The notes beneath the pieces are model-generated. The model ran no database searches, was not told the origin of the DNA, and saw only the letters and a list, made by a program, of their open reading frames with translations. Positions 24,901-36,900 of a stretch of 64,000 nt of DNA are shown here, piece by piece. The number at the start of each line of letters is the position of its first letter. Position 1 is the stretch's first letter. Both the position numbers and the translations under genes were made by a program. The stretch is from Episyrphus balteatus (Eukaryota > Arthropoda > Insecta > Diptera > Syrphidae), in NCBI RefSeq assembly GCF_945859705.1, contig NC_079135.1, forward strand, positions 121,277,551-121,341,550. The letters run 5' to 3'.

Positions 24901-27900
24901 GGCTACTAAAATCTGCTGTCGAATTTTGAAGCAAATGATTTTTTTTTGAAAAAAAAAAGGAATTAAAAAGTTTCGTAACTTGTGAGATAAAAAGCTTATA
25001 AAATTTGCATCGAATATAGTTTTTTATAACATAATTTTATGCCATGGCAAATTGATCGAAAACAATGATCACCTCTATTCAAATTAAATTCATAAATATT
25101 GCAACTAAATTCATTATTTTTCAAATCAAGATCACCATCTGAAAATCAAATGCTCAAACTTTTTAAAACATTTACTTTATTTTCACATTAAAAATACAGT
25201 TATCCCAGAAATGTTAGTTTTTTAATATAATTATTCTTTTTATTCTTATTATTTTTTTGGTAAAAAACTTGAAAGAATTGTTAAAAGAAATAATAAGGCT
25301 GTCATATTTAGAAAAGAGATGTTAGTCAATAACGCCACCCGCTTACCCATAAAAGATTTTGGACCAGTTTTTCATTGCGAGATAAAATAAACCAGATTTA
25401 ACCCAGTGGCAGTATTTCACGCTAATTGATCTAATTTTTGTGTTCTCAAAATTTGTTCATTTCTTTTTTGAAACGTTTAGGTTTTTTAGTATTTAACTCA
25501 ATATAAATAATAAAAAAATTGAATTTCTTTGACTTCATTCCGCAAAAAAAAAAAATTAACTCCTAGAACTTAAAAACAACTGCGTTTCATTGCAGGTGGG
25601 AGATCAAATAATTCGTGTAAATGGATATCATGTTGATGATGCAGTTCATAAGGAGTTCACACAGTTCGTGTCCAGTCAAGATCGCTTAACCCTAAAAGTT
25701 CGAGGTAAGTTTACTATTTCATCTCAAAAGGAACCTTAAAAGTGTTAAACTAACATTATTTTTTTTTAGGTGTTGCAATGCTGCCAATGAAAGAGTAAGT
25801 ATATCCCTTAACACCTTCACCCTTCTTACCATTTTACAAATAATAATCTTTCTCCCTCCATCCAGCAATCAATGCGACCCTCTTAGCTGGCACATAGTAC
25901 CACGATCCGCACTATCATCCCTGAATCCCCTCATGGATGACTATAGTGTGGGTCAAAAAGATGCCCGTATAATACTCAAAGTTGCCCCCCGCACCAAACT
26001 TGGCCTGGGCATATGCAAAGGTCCCGAATGGAAACCTGGAATCTTTGTTCAATTCACCAAAGATTACAGTGTTGCCAGAGATGCTGGCCTCCGACCTGGC
26101 GATCAAATTCTAAGCGTTAACAGCATCGATTTCTCAGATGTCCTCTTCAGTGAAGCCGTTGCCGTTATGAAGAGTTCATCCACACTCGAAATGGTGGTGC
26201 GATCTGGTGCCGGTTTGGACCTCTTTCCTGGCGAATCGAGTGGTTACAATAGTTCAGCTAGTAGTGTAACAGGCGATCAGAGTCCATGTTGGGCCGATCA
26301 GTCAGCCAAACGTTTGAGTTCGGTGCGCGAAGAGCCATTGTCATCATCATCATCAGCAGCAGCGAAAAGCCATCTCTGGCACGATCGCAGAAAAAATCCA
26401 CCTCTTACGTCAGCCCTCCAGTCATCATCGGCTTCCTCGTCCTGCTCCTCAGCCACAATCAAAGATGAGTCCAACAAAACGATTATCCAACTCTCCGAAA
26501 GCGGCACACTCATCAACAATACAATGGTGGCAAGCAACCACGACAGTGGCGCATCCACTTCATCATCCATCTCGTCGTCGTCGTCTTTGTCATCGTCCGC
26601 CTCCATGTGCGATGATTCCAATCTCAAGCTGAATTTCATAATGCCACCCGATCAGGCAAATCCCCATCACCATCGAACGCCACAGTTGATACCGCCACCG
26701 CCCCCTCCGACGCCTGGCAGCGGCGGTGGTGATACGCAACAACTGCAGCATGCTAATGGCAAGATCGCCGACATTTGCTTCGTGTCACGCCAGAGCGAGA
26801 CGAAGACAGTCATTGTCGAGGTGCACAGAAGCGCAACCGATAAGAACAACGCAAAGGGTCGTGCACCATCACCTCCGAAACCTCCACCGCCGCTGCTATC
26901 GTCGTCATCGTCGTTGTTGGAACACCAGGTGAATTGTGTCAGTGCTTCCAAAAATAACAGCACTAACAACAACAACAAAAGTCACAATAGAACGCCATCC
27001 ATTGCCAGCAGTAGCATGAGTATTCCCGGCTCAATTAGCGGAACCAGTTTATGCAGTGCCATTAGTGAAGAGTTGAAAAAGCGACGTGAGGTGAGTTTTA
27101 ATTTAATAAAAAAGCTTTAACCTCAACTCTAAATGGTTTGTGCATTTACTTTTCAGAGAACTAGCAAAGATACAAACCACTCTGAAGATAATGGCGATTT
27201 AATGCAGCAGAGACAACCACCACGGCGAATTGGAAATCCAAATTGTGCTGACGATGAACGTCGCCACAGTGCGTTAATGGATGAATTCAAACGCGCCCAC
27301 AAGCGGATGTTCCGGAACGGATTTATAGAGACAGATAGAACGGTAAGAACATAATCGTATGTTTTTTTATGGTTGTGGTTTTATTTGAAAAGTCAACAAT
27401 AACTTGTTTACAACTCAAGATAAGATAAGCAAATATCTTTGCTTGAGTTCTGGGGAAATTGTACTTGCTTGTTTATTTATATTGCAACCGATAAGAGAAG
27501 ATAACAAAAATATGTGTTTTATAATAAAAAATGAATCAGAAAACAGGTAAAAATGATAAAAAAGTGAGTGAGGCGCAATAAAGTAAATATTGTAGACGAA
27601 AGATTTAGTAAAACGATAAGAGCTTCAAGAGGGTGCGCTAAAAGTTACGAGCGAAGACTTATTGTAATAAAGTTGTTGGAGATAATATACCTGAGAGTTA
27701 CAGAGTCAAAAATGTACTTGTTGTTAAAGACTCACGTAAAGGCATTTGTTTGCTTTGAAATGCAAACAAATGATATCATTGGTGTGAGATGAAACAATTA
27801 AACAAAAATCTGGATATATTAATTTTTTTTTTATTTTGAATAAAAGTTTAATGTACTTTCTAACGGGTTGAGTTTTTCAGGTTTCTTTATCTTAAATTTT

Positions 27901-30900
27901 TAATAATTTTGTTTGTTTTAGAGCCAATTTTTCAATCTTCTAATAAACAGTCAGTTAACTGTTCGACGAATAAAGTTGTTAGGCTCATAAACAGTCAGAT
28001 AAAAACATTGAATTTTTCAATCAAGAATAATTTATTCTACAGAATAACAAAAAAAAATTGTCAAATTCAAAAATATTTAAAATTAAACGTCATTTTTATT
28101 CATGATTGTTTTTGTTTTCTTGTGTTCCACTGTATTTTTTTAAAAATTCTTTCAAAACAGCTTTGACAACTGACACAATATTTTTGTTGAGATTATTCCT
28201 TAGAATAATTTTTATTCGTCTCCGAAAGAAGCAGATAGTTTTATTCTTAGGAATAAGCTATATCTGCTTGTTGAAAAATTGAATTTTTCCCTATCCTTAG
28301 GAATAAGTACTAACTGACTGTTTAACTGACTATTGAAAAATTGGCCCTTAAAATAATTATTTCTTGTTTGAAATTTCAACAAAAAATAAAAATATAATTC
28401 CATTGAATAACATGAATTTTTCAAATTAATTTCTTATTCGAGTAAAATCATCAATTGTAGATAATATTTGGACTTTTGAAATTTGTCCATGTTAGTTCTT
28501 CGCAGTAAGAATCTTTATCGCTAGTTATTACACTGGTCAACAAGGTTTTTGCCAAAAGAACCACAATATACTTTTCTAGTAGTTTTTGGGGTGCTGAATC
28601 CGAATCTGAAGTCAGAAAAATTTGATTGGCCTTCGTTTTTGAAATATTACCGTTAGAAAATGTCAAAAAACATAATTTTGGCTGTTTTCGAGGTTATGTT
28701 TTTATGTGAAGTAATTAATTGTGAATAAATTTGTAACGGTACATATAAGAGCTAGTTTTATTCTTTCAAAAAATGTTTAAATCTTTCCGATATCTCTTTT
28801 ATTGCCCGAGATATTTAAAATTTAAGTAGCGGTCTTTGAATCAGAAACAACACTGGCCAAACAAATTAAATTTTTTTTGCCACAAGAATCAAAATATACT
28901 TTTCTGAAGGTTTTTGGGTTGCTGAACTCGAATCCACAATCAGAAAAATTCTATTAGCCTTCGTTCTTAAAATATTACCGTTATAAAATGCAAAAAAGGG
29001 TTTTTTTTATAACGGTTATATTTCAAGAACGGAGACTAATAGAATTTTTCCGATTGCGGATTTGAGTTCAGCAACTCGAAAACCTTCAGAAAAGTATATT
29101 TTAGTTCTTGTGGAAAAAATTCTGTGACCAGTGACTTAAACTTTAAATTAAGTTTAGTTTCTCTTTGGCTTATTAAATGAAACTTAAGATATCTCGAGCA
29201 ATAAAAGAGATATCGGGAAAATTTAAACAACTTTTGAAAGAAGAATATCTGTTCTTATAATAACCGTTACAATTTTGTTTATAATGAATTACCCCACATA
29301 AAAACAGAACCTCGAAAACAGCCAAAATTACGTTTTTTGACATTTTCTAACGGTAATATTTCAAAAACGAAGGCCAATCAAATTTTTCTGACTCCAGATT
29401 CGGATTCAGCACCCCAAAAACTACTAGAAAAGTATGTTTTGGTTCTTGTGGCAAAAAAAAAGTTAGATTTTGTTGACCAGTGTTATTATTCATCTTAAGC
29501 AAATACAAATTTTGCATTATAGAATTAAGTATTCATTTGCTTGGGATAAATAATATTTTATTTCATATTGAGGTTCTATTAATACTACCTGTTTAGACAT
29601 AAGTTATGATTAGAAGAGCAGGATAAGACGTGACCTTAACAGATTTTAAGACGCAACTTTTAATATTATGGGAATTGTATTTGATTAAATTTAATTATTA
29701 TGCATTCGAAATTTTGAAGAGCAAATTAATTTCAAAATTGAATATCCGGAGAACAAGTTTTTCTTACATATTTATAAATAAAATTTTTTTAAGAATCAAA
29801 TCAAACTGTTATTGTTATAATTATGGATTACACAAAATGTGTTGTGAAATGAAATGCACTTGCGACGGGTTCATACGTATGAAAAAAAATTTTTAGAAAA
29901 ATTTTAAAATCGTGAAAGCCGTTTAATTTTTTTTAACTTATGAAAAAGTTGGATGTTATTATTAAGAAAATATAAATCAACAATTATAAAAAATAAACAC
30001 ATTTTCAGAAAATTAATTTTTCCAAAAAAATTTTTCAAAAGTTATAAGTTTTTTGAAAAATTTGTTAAGTTTCAATATTAAAAAAAAAAATAAAACGACA
30101 TGTTATACACATGCAACATGACATCCCATGAACGAGCAAGGAATAGTGACTAACAATTTTCAATCATTCTTGTCTGGGTTTAATTAATTTGCAAGAATTT
30201 AAGGGACCTAGGATAAACAGAGATGAAATAATCAAGACAATGATACTTTGTGAGGTTTTGCCAAAATATTTCAATTTTATGTAGGTCGTGGAGGCTGAGA
30301 ATCGAACCCAGAACCAGCAATAGTCCATCGCACTAATCATCGCACCAAACTACAAAAAAGTTTTTTTCCAGGATTACCTACTTAAACACTTCTGTAAACA
30401 AAAATAAAAAACCGGTTCTATGGCAGGTACCGTTATTTTTATATTGTTCTATTTTCTATATTGTACAGTTAGTTTTGTTTCCAAAAATATGTAAATTTGT
30501 CCTCCAAGAGAATAATCTAAAACTATTAACTACCAAATCTTGACAAATGATCAAAATGAAAAAGAAAGGTGATTTTCTCAAAAATGCAATTTTATTAAAA
30601 AATACGTGTAGTGTCATACATAAAACCGTACCTGCCATAGAACGGTTTTTTGATTTCTCACTTACATTCCAAAAGTTCTCTGCTATACAATAAAAAATAA
30701 GTCTAATGGCATGTTTTTGCTTTATATAGAGTTATCAACCATTTTAAAGGTGTTTGCATTCTTTTAATACGTTTTAAAATAAAATTTAATGATCAAATTA
30801 AATAAGTACATAATTATTTTATTCAATAAAAATTTTAACATTTAAGTAAGTACCTGCAACCCGAAACCCTTTAATACGAGTAAACTACGCGTAAAGCGAC

Positions 30901-33900
30901 CTTGCCGTGCGTTGAATCTCGCAGTTCTGACTTGTCAAGTAAATATTAAAAAGTTAAATTTACGCACTCGAGTGTCTTTCGTATAATATTGTCGAAAATG
31001 TAAAAACTGCATTTTGCATAATAGCTTGATAATGGTTCGCTTTATTTAAAATACAAAATAACATATTAGGGGCAAACTTGTAGAGTAAAAATAGTTGTTT
31101 TAATAAGGATTCAATCAAAGAAGCAGTACTTAAAGTTTCCTTAGGGAAATATTTTTAAATTAAAAGTTCTGAACCAATCATTTATTATATGTTTATAATT
31201 TTAAAATACATACTCAAGTGTTTATGTGTAAATTTAAAATTACTGTGCAATATAATAATCCTTAGTATTATTCACTTCAATAAAAGTTCCTGGAATTACC
31301 CTAAAAGTATGTCTGGTTAAAAGTAATTATTAAAGTTTATTGCACTTACGATAAAATTTTATTGCAGGAATATAATTTACAATTTCTGTTTCTAGAAAAA
31401 TAAAATTAAATTTAATGTTTACATAAAAAAAATTTTTCAAAATCCATTAAAATGCGATAATATTTCCATTAATTGAACTAACTCACTTAAGCACCTACAT
31501 TACTAACAATAAGTGAAAATAAAACCACACCGGCTCAAAAAGTTTATTCACTTTTCATTGAAGACATAAAATTTTGTCCATCCCAATTTTGGCATAGACA
31601 TATTGACTATTATTGAAATTGATAAGTTCATTTGAATGCTAATTTTCATATTAAAATTTTGAATAACTACACTCAAGTCCAAAAAACATCTATCAAAGCC
31701 AATTATGTTATCCCGGAACGAGTTCAATGTACCTACTTTGAATTTCTAGTCTCCGTCTATCACGAATAAAAATTAATAAGAAAAAAAGTTTGAATTATGC
31801 AAAAGATCACCATAATAACGATCACACTTATTACTCAAATCAAATTTACTTTCTGCACAAAGAAAAAAAAAAAATATAAATAAAATCATAAAATAAAAAA
31901 CTATCAACACTCTATATCAGGTTATAGAAATGGTGACGATGTAGTATGTTGATGAACAATGAATAAACAGAGGGAAATTTGATTTAAAAAATTGGTCAAA
32001 ATCAGAAAATCAGTTTTGCAGTAAAAAAAATAAATAAATTAAAAACCAAACACTACATTTTCTGGCCTTACAATATTATAAAAATTTTTAAATTATAACA
32101 CTGAATGAAATGTTTTAATATTTTAAGCATAAGTTTGAGAATACATAAATAATATTAAAATGTTAAAACTAACAAAATTAAAAAATTCAGCTACCTATTC
32201 GTAATCACTCAAGAACAAAAAAAAAAACCTAAAGTCTCCGGATCCTGCAGTGATGCCTTCACTTTACATCAAAGTAAAAAAAAGCACACAAAAAGTCTAT
32301 CAAACATAATAAATACCTTCTGTACCTTGAACCTCAATAAAAACAAATAGATTTAAATTGAACAAAATGGCGAATTGCGGCATTGAAACAGCGTGTACTC
32401 AAAGAAGTTTCGTAATAAACTTTTTTTAAGGGTTAAAATTATGCTTTACAAAAATATGATGCATTTGAAGTATGTGGTTGATGTCAATGATTGTATTTCT
32501 GACTTCTAGTGATTCATGAAAGGTGTTAGACCGATTTGTATTGTATTGGTTTCTTTTTCTAAGTGTATTAGAGACTGTAAAGAGGAAAGTTTTCATCCTT
32601 TCCTGAGAAGTCAGAAATTCAGACAGTCGATAAATACAACAACAAATATATCATATTTTTGTATAAGCAATTTATAAAAAAGTTTATTAGGAAACTGCGC
32701 ATATAAAAAATGAAAGCGGGTAAAAATTCTGACTTCAAAATTCTGATTTACAAAATTCTGCTTTTTTCAAAAAAATTCAAAATTCTGCTTTACAAAATTC
32801 TGCTTTTCAAAATTCTGCCAGCATTTTTTTAACAAAAAAATTCTGCTAATTCTGCCTTTTTTTCATAGCATATGCGTTTAATATACCAAAATACATCTCA
32901 TTAATGTTTTCTTAGGTTAGTATTTTCTTAACTGCTTGCACATAATAACCATTATAATTAACTTTAAATAATTTTCAAACTGCTTAGAGTACTGACTTTC
33001 AAGATATTAACCATAAAAACCTTTTCTCAATATTATTAAATTTATTGATTTATCAAAAAATTTTGAACATTACAAAAAATTGACAAAGTAGAATTTTGAA
33101 AAGCAGAATTTTGAAAGCAGAATTTTGACAAAAGAATTTTGACCCCGGCAGAATTTTGACCCCAACCCATAAAAAAATTTCAGAATATTTTGAAAAAAAA
33201 AAAATTAAGTACAAATGCCAATAAAAAAGAATAGTCCGGTCAATTTAGACATCCGAGGTTACAATATGTAACACCAATTTTTGTATAAGAAGACTTACCG
33301 TTTTGCCGAAAATCGTGAAAAACCTGTTTTTGTGACCTTTGACCCCAAGTAAATATTTTTCCAGGTCTCGGATCGATTAGGACTTTTTTGATTTTATTTA
33401 TGATGGTGTTTCTAACAATCCTACCAATTTTCAACTTGCTATGAATTTATGTAACCTCACCCCCTTATTTTAGTCTAATTTGACCGGACCAGAAATATTA
33501 AACAGCATATGAAAACAAAGTTTGGAAAAAATTCATCGATCAGTTTTCAAAAAATTGATTTTGCATAAAAAAAAAAATTGAAATTTGTCATCAAAAAAAG
33601 TAAAAATTATTTTTTTTTGAAAATGTTCTTTATTGTGAGGTAAGTCAAATGCTCATGTACTAAAAAATGTTCGTTCAAAATAATAACGTTCCACAAATTA
33701 GTTGGAACTTATTTGCCACAGTGCATGTAGTTTCTTTAATAAAAACCGTCAGAGCCGTTTTTGAGAAAAACAATCTTTCCATTTTGGTCGAATGGCATTT
33801 TGGTCGTATGACAAATACCGATAATTTGGTCCTACAAAATTTCAATTCCCTTTTAGGAAATCCCCAAAAACTCTTAACTACAAAGTTCGAAGGTAATCGT

Positions 33901-36900
33901 TTGGTTTAGGCTGCAGCTTGAGATAGAGGCAGACAGACACACACACAGACAAGTAGAGGCCCACTTTTTTGACATTCTCTATCATTTTATCTCGAGTCCG
34001 ATTTTTTTAAACGAATCCTAAAACTAAAGACTGGACTTCAGCTTAAGTTGTAATTTACTTTAGTAATTTCCAATATTGAGTCGTTCTGATTGTTTTTTTT
34101 TTCGTATAACGTATATTTATCCCAATTAGATGAAAAAGTTCATAATTCGTCGCTCAATGCTGCATTGCAACATTGATCTCTGTGACAAAATGACTTTTGA
34201 TCAACTTCAAACATAAAGAATTCCTATGTAATGTCAAATCAAGAAACTAAGTCTTAGGAGCACACAGTCCAATTCAAAGATTTGAAACAAATTTTTCTTA
34301 CCACCTCAGTGCTTGTCCGACTTTTATAAAAGCTTGTAACACAAATACCAACAACAATGAACACAAAAAAAAAACTGTATATCTGTGTATCTGGGTCACA
34401 GATTATAATGATCATAGAGAGAAATACGTTACGCTTCTGAATATGGAAGATGCAAATGAAAAAAACAAATTGCAATCTGCAACATCACACAAAAGATAGG
34501 TACACAGAGAAACTGTGAACATACATAAAGTGCATCCATGGAACATAGAGAGAAAATGAAGAAATTATCGCTTCCTTGACTTTCATCTTTCCCTATCGCA
34601 AATGTATACTTAGTAAAGGTGCCAAAGTAGAAGATAGAGGAACCTAGAAAAGACCTTCAAAACAGATCGCAACACAGTTCTTTCATACGAATTCCCCTCT
34701 CTATCCCATTTCTGAGACTCTGAAAATCACCTCAGAAGATCTGCGATAAAAATTGGATTTGCATTTGAATAAATAAATCAGATATACTAACGCACACACA
34801 CATTTTTTTTTTTTAAATAAGACGAAGAAAAAAATTAACAAAAAAACAGGCCAATGCGACAAGAAAACTGGAAAGCCGCAATGTGTGCCTGCCGGGCTTC
34901 ATAAAAACCGCACCATAACCATATCGATGATCGGCTTTTACGACGATCCGAGCGCAAGCGCGAGTTCACTGATCTTTCGCACTGGGGGGAAGAATTATCG
35001 CATATACAAAATTATCTAACATTGATTTGCGGAACTATTAATTGAATTTGTTGGTATTCGATCGCAAAAGGTATGCGGTTTCCTCCCTCTGCGCCGATGC
35101 AACGATCGTAAACAGCGCCATCTTTGGAGTAATCAGATTTAAAAAAATGAAAAAACCACCGTCACCGTGCGTCGCCGCCACCGCTTTCAACTTTGGAGTG
35201 TCTTTGGTTTTATTTACCAAAAACGGTCCTTACAGATACTTTGTGTATATGTATTTGTGTATCTTTTCATTTGAAATGAGAAAGAAATGTGTTAATTATG
35301 TCACTAAAGCGATATAAATACTTTCACAATATTTTTTTTTTTATGCACCGGAAAAGCTCACAAGCTGCAGTAAGTAAGTAGTGCATGCGGCTGCCGCTGT
35401 TGCGTTGTTATGCATATACTCGATCGCATGTGTTATTTTTTTTTTATGGAGAATCTTGTTTGGATTGAGTGTTGTTCACTTGTTTGGTTGAGGCGCAGAT
35501 ACTTCTTCTTCTGCCGGGTACATTGACTTGCTTTTGTAAAGAAAAAAAAGAGTGTGTGTACACATGTACACGCGACTGAAGTTATACTTCTCATTCAGTA
35601 TATATAAATGAATTTCATTTGATATTTTTAATTTCTATTATTAAGTTAATTAATCCACACTTCGTTTTTTACATTTTTATCAAGTAACAATAAATTAATT
35701 CTTTCATCCTCCTTGCGTCCATGTAGTTTTCAATTTAATCTGTGAAATTTACTCATGTTGTGCGGTTCAGAACGTACGGTATATGCTTAACGAAAGTAAA
35801 CAAATTGCGCATAAAATATGCTATATGGTAATTTTATGAGGATTGTGTGTGCTTCAGCACTAGTAGTAGCAATATGCAACTTGCAGGGTTGCTACAAAGC
35901 TCAAAAGTGAGCTGAGCTCAGCTCGCAGCTCAGCTCAAATTTTGAGCTAGCTCACTTTTGAGCTAGCTCACTTTTGAGCTATGTACCATAGCTCAGCTCA
36001 TTTGAGCTAAGCTGAAAGTGAGCTGAGCTGATGGTTGAGCTGAGCTGTTGGGTGAGCTGAGCTGTCTTTTTTTATCATAAAAAAAAAATTCCGGTACAAT
36101 CCGGTTTTTCGATTTTTTTCAAAATTCCGAGAAAATCGGTTTTGAAAGTTGGGGTAAATTTTTTTTTTTCTAAAAATCCCCGAATCTTTAAACGCTCCTG
36201 GAAGCTACACCACTTTAGAGCAATTTTTGGGAGTGATGCCAAATGATAGCTTGTGTCATGGGCCTACGCTTTGCACATTGTCAGATTTTTAAAAAATCGC
36301 CTTCCATGTTAAACCGCCACATCATGCCTATTTTTTCAGAATCGTGCCTATTTTTTCTTTACTTTTAAGTTCTCCCGGTTTGAGAACGCGTGGACCTACA
36401 GGGATGGGATTTGTTTCCAAATGTATGTTAAAGTCCCCGCTACCTTTTGGCATCAAAAAATTTTATTTTCATTTTCTTCAAAATTCCGCGATATAGGCGT
36501 TGGAACGCTTTGATCTAGAGACAGGGGAGTGGTGCCATATGAAAGCTTATATTCTCAGCTACCCGATAGTGGTATAATCCGGTTTTTCGATTTTTTCAAA
36601 ATTCCGAGAAAATCGCGTTTGAAAGTTGGGGTAAAATTTTTTTTTGAAAAATCCCCGAATCTTTGAACGCTCCTGGAAGCTAAACCGCTTGAGATCAATT
36701 TTTGGGAGTGATGCCAAATGATAGCTTGTGTCATGGGCCTGCGCTTTGCACATTGTCAGATTTTTAAAAAATCGCCTTCCATGTTAAACCACCACATCAT
36801 GCCTATTTTTTCAGAATCGTGCCTATTTTTTTTTTACTTTTAAGTTTTCCCGGTTTGAGAACGCGTAGACCTACAGGAATGAGAGTTGTACCCAAATGTA

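Larger units (their letters stand above)
21924..25595 (+). other. Intron 1 (3.7 kb)
   Basis: GTAAGTA donor; the acceptor is TTTCATTGCAG at 25585-25595. It splits PDZ1. It contains an ATG/ATC microsatellite (22254-22310) and two short elements with terminal inverted repeats (about 23046-23531 and 24366-24652). One copy of a dispersed CACTATGGCGTATG-type motif lies at 24036-24065. No coding exon was recognised; the 128-codon minus-strand ORF at 24319-24705 overlaps the second short repeat element. Confidence 0.75.

Noticed and set aside
25933..27120. The 395-codon ORF as a complete gene
   Set aside because: It is the open frame of exon 4 plus 10 intronic codons. PDZ1 and the inter-PDZ segment lie in earlier exons and the frame continues after a good donor at 27091.
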